Below, piece by piece: positions 45,914 to 59,616 of a stretch of DNA of 64,000 bases. Every line of letters begins with the position of its first letter. Positions within the stretch are counted from its first letter, which is position 1. A model generated the notes under the pieces. The model saw only the letters and a program-made list of their open reading frames with translations. It was not told the origin of the DNA and did no database searches. The DNA comes from Nissolia schottii (lineage: Eukaryota > Streptophyta > Magnoliopsida > Fabales > Fabaceae), in NCBI GenBank assembly GCA_003254905.1, contig QANU01031401.1:135679-199678 (forward strand). The letters are read 5' to 3'. Position numbers and translations under genes: made by a program.

Positions 45914-48900
45914 ATGGATGCTAAGGGCATCCTGGGATTGCCGAATAATTCGTTCCCTCCACAGGAGAAGAAGTCTCGACCCCTGAAAGAGCCTCAGAGA
46001 AAACCTGATGGCATTTCCCGTGAGGTCCTTTACCTTCCTCTTTCCACCTTCATTTGCTTCTACAATTTTTGCACCATAGGGTTTACCAATTTAACGGATT
46101 TTTTTTTTTTTTTGGGTGGGTCGCTGAATTTTAGGTTTACGCGCTCACCGGTGGATTGGCACCTCTTATGCCTGCTGTTGATTGGTCTCAATCGAGAAAA
46201 AGGCCTCCATCTGACGAAAAGGTTTCTCTTCTCTTCTCTATTTTGTTTTTTCTTTTCTCTTGTCTTTTTTAAAAAAAAATCTTCACCTAAGAGTGAGTTT
46301 GGCAAGGGGATGGAAGTAAGGTCGAAACTTTCATGGATTAGATGTGTAAAATGCTCTTTTTATCACTACTTATTGTTTGATTAGTGATACGGCATGGTAC
46401 TATGCCATCTGAAATGTTTAGAAGCGTACTTAGCGAGTTTTGAGTAAAATTAGGGCTTGGACATGCGGAATTTTCTTATCTTCACAGTTCGCACAGCATG
46501 GTCTATAACTTGCTCAGTTTCGCTTATTTCTCTTAAAGTGAAAAATGCATTAATTAGTGCATATTGTAAAATGCGTTAAGTAGGGAAGACTGAAGTATGC
46601 AAATGTAGCCATGGTTTTAGGTGGTTACTCTTATTCCTTTTCTTGGATGGAGGAATAAATGTTTTTAAGCTGAAGAAAGAAAGATGTCCTCTTTAATTTG
46701 GTTATGCATTATAAAAGATTTTTTTTGCAACCGATGAAGGAGCTATGCTAGAGTAAAATTTCTTTTCTGTGCAATACTCAGTAACTCTGTTCAAAATTTT
46801 ATCCTTGATTAGGTTTAGGGTGAAAAGGGGACCCCCCATCTATCCATCATGCGTCTAGTTTATCCATTTATAAATCCATCCAACCTGTCCAATTATAATG
46901 ATTGCTTTAATGAACTTGGATGGACTTGGTTAGTCTTAATTAATGGTTTGTTAATGGATAAAACGAAGTAATTATTGGATCCAACATGCACCTTTCCATT
47001 TGAAAGTCAAATTTAAATAGTTATTATTTCTGCAATTAAATTGGGTTGCCCTAAGCGAGAGAGGGGGAGAGTAAGAGAAAGTGAGAGCTTTCTAGAGAAA
47101 TAAACCATGGCCAGACTTTGATTTTGCTAATGAGAACGGAGATGGAGATGGGGCCTTTAACTAGCTCAAGCTTTGGAGTCCTTGTTGAATGCTTCAAAGG
47201 AATCAGTGTTCAGTGCTTGCTGCGAACACTGCGTTGATCTTGACAGTGTTAACAGCATTCACTAGTGGATTAGTGCCTTTATTGAGACTGTTGTGATTGA
47301 CTCAGTGACTGGCAACTTTTTTTCTTTTTGTGGGGAACACAACCTCTTCTTTTCCCCCATCAGTTAAGATATACTTTATTAACAAAATGTTGTCTTAAAT
47401 TGGTTGGTCAGATATCCATTCTTTTTGTTGATTGGAATTGATTAATTGGTGAATTGAATATCCATCCATTGAAATGACTGTGGATGGTTTGTGTTTTAGT
47501 AATTTCTTAATGGACATTAAATGGATTAATGGTTTATTTTTTTTTTATCTACCCATTATAATCCAATCCGAAATCCATACCCATCCATTTGCCACCTGTA
47601 TTTTAGATTTTTTGGTATTTGTTAGTGTTTACTATGCAGGTTGAGGAATTTATAACCTATTAATGTATTACGTTTCTGATCCTATGAAGTAATGCTTAAA
47701 AATCTTTTGAAAGAGAGGAAGGTCAATTTCCAAATGTGACACACTGTCAAAAATTTCATTCTAATGCATTGTGGACTGACTCTTGATGTTAATATCTTAC
47801 GTTTGACTTCTTTTATTTTGTTTTCTTCTTCAGCTCACTTGGCAATGGCATCCTTTCACCAATTCTGCTCGTAAAGATAATCTTCATCTTTATCATTGGG
47901 TAAGTTCTTCTGTCAGTCTGAAATTTTGTTTTCTTTTTATCTATGAGCATGAAAGTTATTGCTCTATTTCATTTTGCAGGTCCAAGTTGCAAATGGTGTT
48001 CCACCAACTGGGGACTATTCTTTTGCCAAGTATAACAAGGTAAACATAGGTTCAATCTATATAACCTTCATGAATACTCTGGGTTCCTCCCTCCCTCTCT
48101 TTCTATCTCATGTGGGTATTAGCATCTTCCTTTTACTTGATTTAATGCTAATTTACATCCTGTGGTGCAGTCTGTTGACATTACAAAATACACAGATGAG
48201 GAGTATGAGAAGTATTTGATTGATCCTGTAGGTATCATGTTAATACTGTATCTGTTCAATTCCATAGAAATTTATCTGAGTTTACTTAAATGAAATTGTT
48301 CCAATTTTTAATGCTACAAAGAACAGAATTTCATTTACCGAGTCTCGTCAAGATTGTGGTTTCTTCAATGGATTATTGCAAAAATATGGAAGGTCATTTT
48401 TGTTGATATAACTGTTAAATTGCTAGTTTAGCATTATTTTGTTGGACCTATATTTCATGGATGATTGATTTAGCCATATATAAAGGGGAAAATTTCGTGA
48501 TCAATTTGGTCAGATCTTCTGTCCTAACGTACTTTTGTGTTCCATTTGCTTCTTTTCTAGACTCATTTGTTATTTCCATTTGTAAAATTACTCTTCCTTA
48601 AGTGCCACTTTGAAATTCTGTGTCCTTTTGAGCTGAAAATTGAAACTTGTTTGGCCTTCTACAAGTATTCTTACATCTATCTCTGTTATGAAGTCCTAAA
48701 TGCTCTTCTCCACTGTATTATATCTATGTAGATGTGGACCAAGGAAGAGACAGATCAACTGTTTGACTTGTGCGAAAGGTTTGATCTCCGATTCATTGTA
48801 ATAGCTGATAGGTTCCCATCATCTCGGACTGTAGAGGAATTAAAGGATCGATACTATAGTGGTATGTCTTAAAGCTGAATGTTTCTTGTATATTATTTCA

Positions 48901-51900
48901 TTAGAAACTTTACAATATATAGATATGATAATAAAGAGATAAAAGGAAACTAAATCAATCATACTAATACTATCCTAAAATAGATAAATCAAATCCTGTC
49001 AAATATTAACAAATATTCAACAGTATGTATATCTGTTCATTGAACTAGTTTCTTCTTCCTGTAACTTATCGTCTTTTTGTTCATACTCTGAGTTTGGTTG
49101 TTTAAAGATTATAAGATAAATGACATACTTAAATTTGATTCTTCGAATGATTGTTTCGCCCTTGCTTGTAGTATCACAGGCTATATTAAGTGCTAGGAAT
49201 CAGTCATCCGGGGACACTGCAGCACATCCTCTGGTTAAGGTATTAGTAAACTTTTTGAATAACTTTAACTGTGTTGATCTCAATCCATTGTCTTCTAATC
49301 AATGTTTTCAGAACCAGACTGGTCCTTGAACTGGAATAGAAAGGAGGTTCAAGGTTTCGAGGTTGAACAATGGTTCAACTAGGATCAAACCGGGGGTTTC
49401 ATATTTATTAATATATTATTATAAAAATATATGATAAATTTATAAAATAATATATCTTATACACATTTAATAAATAAGTCAAATTATCTATTACTTCTAT
49501 AAAGGCGTTGGAGATAATCAACTGCCTTTGGTCACATTCTAAAATTCCAGAAATACCCTTACCATGTCACCCCATACATTGAGCCTCTTCCCATATATAA
49601 AATTCATATCATTTATAAGTCAACACTATAAAAGAATTTACAAATAATCTCATACCATAAAAATTAAATATTTTAATATGTATACTAATATTTTTACAAA
49701 CCAAATTGATTTAAATAATTGAATATAAAAATAAATACAATATAAATATTAAATTTAAATGATTGTGCATGTGGCGTGGGATTCTTAGCAGCACATTCTA
49801 TTTCATGACAAATAGAACCTATTATTATATATATATTGATTGAGGGAATATGGTAAATCATCATGTATGGCAGTGTTTATGAGGTGTGATGCATCTGTCT
49901 AGCATAGGTTCAATTCCTCTCCTAGACAGTTTTGGCTATTTCATTAAATTTCTACCAGTAGGACTGGTCAAACTGTTGCTGGTTTCCATTGTTTGACCAG
50001 TTCACAACCAGTTCAGTGGTTAAAGTACTGATTAGTGAACTACCGGTTTTGGAGGCATGACCAGCTAATTGACTGGTTCCTGGTTAATCCGGTCCAACTG
50101 GTCAGTGTAGTCCTGGTTTTAAAACGCAGCATTTAATCTTCCAAGTTGACTCTTACGTAAATAAAAATAAAATTTTATGCATGCGGACATTACCATGTGG
50201 TTTTAGGTTCTTATTTTTATTACTCCATGTAGGAACCATATAATGTTTCACAAGACATGGACCGGAAACGGGCACTGTCCCTGGTCCTCTCACAAACGAG
50301 GAAACAAGAACGAAGAGATGAAGAGGTTCCCTCCCCCCCCTCCCCCTGTAATTTGTACTGTTTCATACTATTGCTATTGTTATTCTGTCATGTAAAATGA
50401 AGGAAATTCATGCATCTACTATTACTTTATGCAGGTTCTTGCTGAAGCAAAAAGAATAGCTGAGTTACGGATAGCTGCTAGGGTAATTTTTTAATTACTG
50501 GTTTTCTGTGGCAATCCATAACTGCAGGTGCATAGGAGAATTTGTTATCAAGAATCAATAGCGTGTTTCAGATGATCTGATTTTGATTTTGATAGGGACT
50601 TTGTATGGGCAAAGTCCCACATCAGGTAGTATGGGCTGCTTGATGGGGTATTTAAGCTCTTGGCTCTCCCTCCCTAACAGCTAGCTTTTGGGGATGGGCT
50701 CTCCAGGGGTTTGGGTACCTATCAGATTTCTTGATTAATTGTGTTCCTAAATTCCTGCCTGTGAATGTCAAATATTACGGAGAATTTCTATTACCATTTC
50801 ATGTATCATATACATTTTTTATGCTGTTTGCGTATTGATTTGCTCTGGGAACCAAGTTAGTGCCGATAAATCATGTAACTTGTATTCATTTTTTTACTGG
50901 CAGTAAATTATTGTTGAACGGTGTCATTGGACCAATTGTTCTCTGTAATTACTAAATTGAGGCATCTAAATTCATGGAATATATAGAATGTTGCACATAA
51001 GCTGTACATGCATCTGTGACTGTGATTAGTAATATTAGGTGTTTGATTCTTATTCGTTGTATGTTTTAGGTTGCTGAAGATTCTGAGGTGGCTGTTGCTT
51101 CAAATGCTGGTGCAGAAGCTATGGACAGGACTATCCCTGGTGAAACTGTATCTCCGTCAAACGTCCAACATCCATCAATAGTTGCGCCTTCTTCAATGAC
51201 AACTGAGAATTCATCTACAATAGCTTCTCTTCGCATGGTAAGTTAACCAGAAAGTTTCAAGTCATGCATGTCTGTCTCTTTTCTGTTAACCCTTCTGTAC
51301 TCAAACCTCCTCCCTTCACCCCTCCAAAAAGGCTAAAAGAAAGGTAGAATAGCAAGGATTCCCATGGATCAAGTTGATGACAATTTGACCTTACATTGAT
51401 CCAGATCTTTCAACTACTTTTTTTTTGGCCTTCTATACTAAGGAACATAATCTGATAGTGAGAATATTTCAGCTTCGTGTATATCTGAGAACCTATGCAC
51501 TTGAGCAAATGGTGCAAGCTGCAAGCTCATCTGCTGGACTGCGGACTATCAAACGAGTTGAGCAAACCTTGCAAGAACTTGGGGTTTGTACTTCCTGAAC
51601 TTTAATGCTGTTCAGTGTTCAGATATTTTTTTCCCTTCCTCTCTTGTGCTGTCTTCTTGTAGTCGCTAATTGGTATTTATGACTATATATGAAATACCTG
51701 TATTCTTCGTTCCAGGAGAGTTGATGATTTCTAATTGCATATTTAGCAGTTAAGTTGCTGATTGTTTTTGACAGTAGGGCAGGGCTGTAAATGAGTTAAA
51801 CTTTTATGAAACCCAATCACACTTAAATAAATACACTCCTCTTCATGATGCATTTCCTTTAATTTGTTTTAACTGGTTGCAGGTCAATTTGAAACCAAGG

Positions 51901-52780
51901 GTTCCAACAAAAGCAGTTTCTGCGGAACACCTTGAACTAAGAAAAGAAATATTAACTTTGCTGAATCTTCAGAAACAGGTATTATGTGAAAAGTAAATTT
52001 TCCACATGTAATGGATTAATTCTTATATTAGGCACTGATTTTGGGGAATTCTCTAGTTAGATTCTCCAAAGGGTTGAAATTTGTCTTTGTAGTGTTAAAT
52101 TATTTTAAATAGGACTGTCAGAGTTGGGATTGGCTCGCTTTCTCTACATGTTGATTTCTTTTAATACTTTCTATGAACTAATGATGTCTGTTTCAGCTAC
52201 AATATAAGGAGGCCGCTGAAGGTTCATCTTTACGTGATGGGTCTTACAGTGAAACACCGGGGACACCAAAGGTAAAAACATCTGTTTTTTTTTTATTTTG
52301 GTACTTTCCAATCTATTGTTTTCAATGTGGATTGTGATTTTTAAAGCATGCTATTCTTTTTCTGCAACAATGTGTTTTCTGTTGTGAAACTCTGATACCC
52401 TTTGCATCGTGGCGTGGATCAGGATCGAACATTTGTTCCAGACTCCACGAGTTTTGGAGGTAATGGATTATTTTTGTTTGCACCTGTTACCTCATTTTCA
52501 ATAAGTGCTGGGAATTTTACTTTTTATTGAAGTCATTGACGTAATTGGTTTCAGGGGAAAGGATTGGCAAAAGGGACCAAAAGCGCAAGGTATGCAACTT
52601 CATATTACTTGTCCAATTACTGTTTCCTTTCTCATTTTTTTTCCACTTATTTTTGGACCATTTACATAGTGCAGTAATATGCAAATTTTATTTGTATAGG
52701 CAAGTGGAAGGCTTTCAGAAGCTCCACCATCACCTGCTCAGTCTAAAAGACCTAGAAAATTGAAGGCCTCTGATCTTTAG
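45914..52780 (+). CDS. SWC4: SWC4/DMAP1 homologue, subunit of SWR1 and NuA4 chromatin complexes
   Basis: Sixteen exons: 45914-46024, 46135-46221, 47834-47899, 47980-48039, 48171-48227, 48732-48861, 49172-49239, 50233-50325, 50435-50482, 51070-51237, 51473-51583, 51883-51978, 52197-52271, 52423-52459, 52555-52589, 52700-52780. They give 1,323 bases and 440 residues, matching the plant family. Exons 3-4 carry [17 protein letters not shown] and [15 protein letters not shown], the conserved DMAP1 N-terminal region. Exon 6 encodes the SANT/Myb-like domain (about 128-170: [17 protein letters not shown] through EELKDRYYS). Exons 8-12 hold the conserved DMAP1 C-terminal region ([20 protein letters not shown]), and the C-terminus is basic ([11 protein letters not shown]). 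The nuclear protein is a shared subunit that helps SWR1 deposit H2A.Z and NuA4 acetylate H4. All junctions are GT-AG and in frame. It looks intact and is probably single copy. Confidence 0.95.
49304..50125. mobile_element. Putative MITE filling SWC4 intron 7
   Basis: An 822-bp block opens GTTTTCAGAACCAGACT and closes with the inverse of GTTTTAAAACCAGGACT. Related words (ACTGGTTCC, AACTGGTC, GAACTGG) recur in both subterminal parts. It takes up most of the 993-bp intron between exons 7 and 8; without it the intron would be about 170 bp. The target duplication is not clear, so the superfamily is left open. Confidence 0.6.
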
Positions 52781-54545
52781 CTCCCGGGTAAGAACTTCAA
52801 TTTACTGCAGATGAAACAAAACGACTTCCTAACTGTCCTTTCATACTTTCATATCCATATCCATATTTTAATTTATTTTTTTTGGGTTGTGTAATATACT
52901 AATATTTTATGTGCTTCAACAATATGTTAACTTTTTCTGAGTAATGCTACGTACCCAGAAAATATCGCAAAAATTTTGGCAGAAAGCAAAGTGTGGTTGT
53001 TGCATGATATAAGTGATATAACTCGCTCATCCAATGGTCAACATGTATGATCCATCATTGTGTGGCAAATAAACTCCGTCAAAAGTTTTGGCTCTTGCTT
53101 TATTGCTTTGTATTTACTGTGATATTTTTGCTTGTTAACCAACAGGTGGCAACTTGAAAGGATTTTTCGATTTGTAACTAGTAATTATGTTTATGTGTTG
53201 CGTGGAAAGCAGACCACCTGGAACTTCTGACTGTGGTTTGTTTAGACAAATTAATGCCTTTTTCTAGGGGTTTTCAGTACAAAATGGTAACATCGAAGTC
53301 CCCGTGAACTCGCATCTTCATCTTGTATGGGCCTGTTGAGAAACTTTTGCGCCCTTAAATCTTTGTAAAGGGGAACGAGCTTGTTAGGCTATGTATGTAA
53401 TCAAGTTTAGGAGTTGTGAATTGTAGATACTTGTGGAAATACAGATTGAAAATATGAAACGAAATTAGAAATTATAAACCAAACAGACCCTTACATTGTC
53501 CGTTGAAACTAGCAACTTAACATGATGGGATGTAGAAATTGGATTCTCTTGGGGAACAAATGCTATGCTGAGGGACCAGCGAAGTGGAGAATGCCAGAAT
53601 GGAAACTGAACGCTCGGGGAAAAAAAATCATTCATGTTTTCCTTGGGAGCAAGGCTAACTTGGTCTTGGTTAGATTATGTATCAAATTGGTCTTAATAAT
53701 ATTATAATGAAAAAAAGTGATGAAAGTGTCATGATACCCTTCATTTCTTTCTCTCTTTTCCTTCTGTACCCTCTCTGTAGATCTGGCTCTCCCACCCACC
53801 TACACTACCCTCTCAGTGCCTCTCTCATCTCTCATCTTCTTTTCCTCTCTCATGCGCCTCTCAGACGGCCATTGATGCCATTTTGTCGTGTCTCTGTGTT
53901 AGTTGTCTAAGTTACCACCTCCATCGAGGTGTCTACTCTGGTGTTAGTTGTCGGAGATGGTTTGCTTGTGTCGCTCGTTGACCCTATGTAGGCACTCTGA
54001 TCTGTCCTTCCCCACCACCACCCTCCACAACTCCAGTGGCCCCTAGATCACTACACCCTCAAAGTTGCCACTGCTCTCTGCCGTTGCCTCCTGTTCATCT
54101 TCCCCCACATTTTTGAACTCAAGCTTAGAACTTGTCGGAGCTTGACAAGGCAACAGAGGTGAGGTAGGAACTTAGAATGATATCTGCTCAATCAAGCAAT
54201 AAACAAACTAGATTTACGAGTTGAGGCATGAATTTCACCCAAACAATAGTGACCATGGTGGATTGTCTTCTGCGGAAGTGAATGTGTGTTTTAGTTTTTT
54301 TTTTTCCTTCTTTTCTTCTTGGAGAATATTGGGGTTCTTTGTTGTTTTATGTCATTTTTCTATTTCTTCATAAATATAATTATTACTTTGAGATATTTTG
54401 TTTCCAAGATTGTAAATTTGTTTTTCTTTTATATGAATTTAAATGGGTCTCTTCTCCTTTTTTTTCCTTGTTGCAATCTTTATGTTTTTTTTTTATAAAA
54501 ATTTTCTTGAGTTAAATTTCTCTGGGACGTGGGTTTGAATGTTTG
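52781..54545. other. SWC4 3' region and intergenic DNA
   Basis: The first 600 bases probably include the SWC4 3' UTR, possibly with a further intron (GGTAAG at 52788). The rest has C/T-rich tracts but no recognisable gene. Confidence 0.4.
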
Positions 54546-54715
54546 AATGAGTAATAATGTAACGAGACAAGGATTCCTCGAACAGTTATGGATTTTAAGA
54601 CTCCTTGGTGTGTCTCTAGTGTGCTGACGGGGATACTTGCATGCACTCCAACGTTCAACTAAGTCTCTACACAAGTAAATTAGGATCGAAAAGATGGAAG
54701 CTTTGGAATCATGAG

Positions 54716-57107
54716 CATCCATCCTATGGCCCAGGGAGAACCCATTCTCAACTCGGACCTCATGGCACACAGGTTAACAATCATTCCTAGCACCAAATCC
54801 GTGAAGCAAAAAAGAAGGAAAATGAGTCCAGAAAAGGACCACGAGGTGCAGAAGCAAGTAAAAGCACTACAAGACGTAGGATTCATACAAGAGATCATAT
54901 ACCCCAGCTAGAGGCAAATGGAGAATGTGCGTCGACTACACAAACCTCAACAAGGCTTGTCCCAAAGACGCCTATCCTCTCCCCAACATAGATCTGTTAG
55001 TGGGTGCAACCTCGGGTTTCCAATTTATCATGTTCATGGATGCGTACTCTGGTTACAACCAAATCTTAATGCACCCTAGAAATGCAGAGACAGCCGCTTT
55101 CATAACGCCTATCAGGAACTCTACAAGGTCATGCCCTTTGGGTTAAAAAAAGTAGAGGCGACATACCAGAGGCTCATGGACAAAATATTTAGTGAGCTGA
55201 CAGATAATCTGGTTGAGATTTATGTGGATGATATGTTGGCCAAAACATTCATGGAAGAAAACCTTACAACGGATCTCGAGATTGTCTTTCGCACTATCTG
55301 ACAACACAACATGAGGCTAAATCTCGCGAAATGTACCTTCGCGATGGAAGCAGGAAAGTTTCTAAGGTTCATGATCACCCAACGAGGAATCGAGGCAAAC
55401 CTTGAGAAATGCCAGGCCATCCTAAACATGAGAAGTTCCACATCTGTGAAGGAAGTGCAGAGTTTAACAGGGAGAATTGCCTCCCTAAGCAGATTCCTAG
55501 CAGCATTAGTACAGAAGGCCCTCCCCTTTTTCCATCTTACTAAAAAGATGAATTCATTTGAATGGACGTGAACAAGGCTTTCTACAATTCAAACAATATC
55601 TTGCAAAACCTCCCATGGCAAATTTTTTGGTCAAATTCACAGAGATGGAAATGGCACCAAACTCGCTTCCGTGGACACTTTATGTTGATGCGGCCTCCAG
55701 TACCCGCAGAGTAGGAGTATTACTGGAGAAAAGTAATGGGTTACGCCTAGAGATGGCAGTAAAGTTTGACTTCACCACTTCTAACAACCAGGCTGAATAT
55801 GAAACCTTGATTGTAGGTCTTAACTTGGCTAGGGATTTCAGAGCAAAAAGATTTGGTTGTTTGCAGTGACTCGCAAATCGTAGTGGCACAAGTCAAAGAA
55901 GATTATCAGGCGAAAGACCCACATCTACAATAGTACCTAAGTTTAGTGAAAAGGATGCTCACCACTTTTGACGAGTATAAGATTAGACACATTCTGTAGA
56001 AAGAGAATAAGTGCATGGATACTCTTTTGAAGTTTTCCAATACTCGGTCGGGGGGAACAATAAAACCCTCATTAAAGTCACGGGGGAGGTATGCCATACA
56101 GGCGTCTGTGGAGCAAAACCCCAAGATTGTTGGATGACACCCATAATTAGTATGATCCAAGAAGAGGGTATAGCTTCCAGTGAAAAACAGTTGAAAAAGC
56201 TCTGCCGAACTACAACAGCGTACACACTGATCGGAGGCTAGCTATACAGAAGATCCATCTCACAACCATTCCTGAAATGCATAGGCAGCACAAGAGCTGC
56301 CTGCGTCTTGGAAGAAGTGTACGAAGGATCCAATGGCCATCACATTGGGGTAAAGCCCTAGCGCTCAAAATTCTCCGTGCAAGCCTATTCTGGCCCACCT
56401 TACAAAAGGACTCTACAGAATACGTCAAGAAATGTCACAAATTTCAAGAACATGTTCATTTCCACATAGCCCTACCCGAAGAGATGTTTAGTATGTCAAC
56501 AGCATGACCCTTCCAAAAATGGGGCATGTTGGCAAAGAAAATTCTTGATAGTAGCAGTTGACTACTTTACTGAATGGATTATAGCGGAGTCATTGGTAAC
56601 AATGACATCTGTTCAATGCCAAAAATTTGTCTGGAACAATATACTCTCTAGGTTTGGAATTCCCCAAATGATGGAACAGACAAAACCTTCAGAGCCATCC
56701 TCGAAGGGTTTGGGATCAAACATTGTGTTTCCTCTGTGGAACATCCCCAGACCAACAGCTAGGCAGAAGTTGCCAACAAGGTGATCCTAACATTGTTACA
56801 AAAGAGACTAGAAGATGCAAAGGGGTCATGGGCTGATGAATTAGTAAGTGTGTTGTGGGCTTATAGAACCACTCCTCATTCCACTACTTCTCACTCCCTG
56901 TTTCAGTTAGCCTATGGTAGTGAAGCAATAATTCTGGTGGAAATAGGGGAAAACAACCCTCGAGTTCAAAATTTCTCACCAGAGGAAAATAATCAAGCAA
57001 GAGTAGAATAAATAGATCTTATTGAGGAAGCCAAAGAAGAAGTTTGCATACAAGAAAAACCCATCCGCAAGCGAGTGTCACGACGATACAACGCCTCTGT
57101 AATTCTA
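54716..57107 (+). pseudogene. Ty3/gypsy Tat-lineage polyprotein (RT, RNase H, second RNase H, integrase), broken
   Basis: The domains follow in order but across several frames. The RT head is HRLTIIPSTKSVKQKRR. RT follows with MCVDYTNLNKACPKDAYPLP, FMDAYSGYNQI and the catalytic EIYVDD near 55215. RT/RNase H connection: SLTGRIASLSRFL. Then WTLYVDAASSTRRVG and NNQAEYETLIVGL, the additional RNase H typical of the Tat group. The integrase zinc-finger region is near 56340-56470, and its core carries VDYFTEW and WAYRTTPHSTTSHSLFQLAYG. The end, KRVSRRYNAS, is cut at about 57107 by a truncated LTR. Stop codons and frameshifts occur at about 54910, 55120, 55302, 55568, 55868 and others. A decayed LTR-like segment lies just upstream (about 54550-54690). 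Confidence 0.85.
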
Positions 57108-58074
57108 CAATCGCTATATTACTAATCAAGGGCGGAACAAATCATGAATAAACATTAAGCACAAGACCTCGAATTAATCCTAATCTAGAGTTACCGCATG
57201 CAAGATATTAAGAAACTTACCCCTCCATGGATGGAGGATAAAGACTCATAATAAATAAAAATAAGAAGATTGTAGAAAATAATGGAGAATTAAAATAACA
57301 AAACCTGAATTAGAGAATGAAAGAAATTCGCAAATAGTCGGGAGCTTGCGTTGTCAATGCGAGCGCTCCAACAATCCTTGAAGACTAACACCTAAGCACT
57401 ACTGGCATAAACCTAAAGTGCATAAATAAAAGGAAAAAGTGCAGACAATAAAAGTGGAGGTTGAATATGAAGTTGTCTCCAAGAGTTGAGAGAGGATGTC
57501 TTTTTTATAGAGGATTGGCACAAAGTGGGTGTAAATCCCGCACTTTCAGCACAACAGTTAGTAAAATTGTGATAACTTTAGTTACAGATATTAGATTGAG
57601 GTGATTCAAATCTCTAATTAAAGCTAAGAGATAGATCTACAACTTTGTAGCTGAGGTCAAATCGAGATTCAATCTCCATCCTGACGCAAAATCCGTGGCA
57701 AAGTCAGCATTAAAAATCCTTAATAAATCTTTGACCAAATCTTTTTGAATTTGAATTCAATCTTGTATTTATTGATCCAAATCTTCTCTTCAAATCTCTT
57801 CTTCAAAATTTATATCTTATCAAATCTCCTTCAAATCTTCATTGATCCTCTTGACAATTTATTTTCTGCAATTAAAATAGAAAACTAAAAAAGAACAAAA
57901 GAAATCTACACATTAATTTTTAAGATAAAATAGCGCTTAAAATTGTATTTTTCTCAATTTCTCACAAAAGAGGATAATGGGCAAAACATATTAATTAAGA
58001 ATTAAAACCACATATTTTTAGTATGCAATGTTCAATTATAGAATAATAAAATAGGGTATAAAATCCACCTATCA
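57105..58074 (-). mobile_element. Truncated LTR (N type), 3' LTR of a minus-strand element
   Basis: The right end ACCTATCA (58074) is the inverse of the family start TGATAGGT. The adjoining sequence at 58075-58090 reads on the minus strand as AGTGTGGGGTAATT, the usual polypurine tract just before such a 3' LTR. The interior matches the LTR at 41323-42661. The left end is cut at the Tat pol remnant. No palindrome cluster is visible in this copy. Confidence 0.7.
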
Positions 58075-58889
58075 AATTACCCCACACTTGAACAATTGCA
58101 TGTCCTCATGCAAGGAACTAAGAATAAAAGCAAACTAAAAATGAAAATAAAACAAAAAAAAAATCTGTTTGGTGCGGCGACACTATTTACATCCCCCTAC
58201 AAAGCCACGAAACTCAGGGAGACACTTAAGCCGACTCACTAACTATTAGACAACTGCGCAAAATACATGACAATTCAAAAATTAAAGTACATTTAGACAA
58301 GAGATGATATCATAGTTCATTAAAATTAATTTTCTTGGCATATTAATCATGAGCAAAGAATAAGTCAAGGCATGTTAAAATCAATTGGGCCTCACAGGTT
58401 AGTGTGTGTCACTCATCACTCAAAGTGTATATGTTCATCCAATGCTCTCTCAAACACTACATTAGAGTCGCCTCCATAGGCTTGACTTTCTTCTAAGCAT
58501 CACGGATCACCAAATATATATGACATGCATCAATAGGTCTTTTTAAGGTTGTAATGGGGCCAAGCTCAAGGTGGGATACCATATGGCCAGTGAGCTAAAG
58601 TCTAAGACTTAGTAAAATTCATGGCATATGTGCTTAACTAACGGTGCAAAGACCTTGATCTCCACTAGCTTCTCTTGTTCTCCAATTAGCCCGATGACAA
58701 ATTCCCAAACACTTTTATTCACTTTTTCTTTTTTTTTTTCCCCTCTTTTTTTTCATTCTTTTTTTTTCATTCATACTTTTTCACACTTCTTGGAGATCTT
58801 GCTACTGCTTACCCATTATATTACTTCTGGGGGATAAAATTGGGATTTAAAATTCTAATCTAATTATATTACTTATATTCCTATGGATT
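58075..58889 (-). mobile_element. Non-coding 3' internal region of the same minus-strand element
   Basis: Follows the polypurine tract, with CACACTTGAACAATTGCATG, a phrase common beside this LTR type. No frame with homology; T-rich runs at 58720-58770. Confidence 0.45.
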
Positions 58890-58942
58890 TATTTCTATGG
58901 GTTATGCGAAATCTTTGTAAGGAGAAAAATCGGGATGTTACA
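58890..58942 (-). mobile_element. T-family LTR fragment H (5' terminus)
   Basis: Ends TGCGAAATCTTTGTAAGGAG then CGGGATGTTACA, nearly identical to the right end of copy A (6218-6255). Only about 50 bp remain. It abuts fragment I. Confidence 0.6.
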
Positions 58943-59522
58943 AAAGCCATGGAGTGGCTATTTATAGAGGCCAAGGGTCGGTTGGCTTGGCCCATTTTTG
59001 GAGAAAAATAACAGAATAATAAAAGAAATAGAATGGGATAAGGATGGCTTAGGTGGATGAGTTGCCATCTTTGACCATGTTGACTTTCTTTGGCTTGTGA
59101 GTGTATGTGTGTGTACTGAGGCCGTGAGAGAGGTGATAGCCTTTTGGCCATGTGACTAAATTTTTTGATCATGTTTGATCATGTTCGGTCATTACCCGTT
59201 TGCGTACAGTTGTCCTAAAAATATTTTGGACATACCATCGTTATCTACTAATTTTGCTAATGAGGAATTTAAGTCAATCCAAGGTATTTGTAAATTTTTT
59301 TTCATGAAAGTGTTCTTTACAGATACCTTTGATACATGATTAAATTCTTGTGCGGAAGGTAATTAATCCGATGTCTGCGGATTTTCGCGAAATCGCGAAC
59401 TATTACCTTTATGGACGTTTTTGGCAAAAAAATTTGTATTTTTAACTTTCTAACTTACATAGAGAGCTTATATATGTATTTATTTTGTAAAATCTTTACT
59501 AAGGAGAAAGCGGGATGTTACA
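58943..59522 (-). mobile_element. T-family LTR fragment I (5' part)
   Basis: Ends AGGAGAAAGCGGGATGTTACA (59522). Its left part, CCATGGAGTGGCTATTTATAG, is the inverse of the TATA region of copy C (about 23165-23195). About 580 bp covers the promoter to the 5' end. Confidence 0.65.
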
Positions 59523-59616
59523 CCAAGGACATACATCACTTGTGTTTTACCTTTCAGTATGCCTGAGAAAGCTTCAACCTTCCAAGAAGATACATAATAA
59601 AGTAGAGTTGAGCTCA

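Noticed and set aside
46060..46384. Frames continuing past SWC4 exon 1
   Set aside because: Intron read-through; the exons are defined by homology and GT-AG sites.
57105..58074. Pairing the LTR at 41323-42661 with this one as the two LTRs of one element
   Set aside because: Both are minus-oriented, but the 5' LTR with its primer site is at lower coordinates and the 3' LTR with its polypurine tract at higher ones, the wrong order for one element; SWC4 also lies between them.
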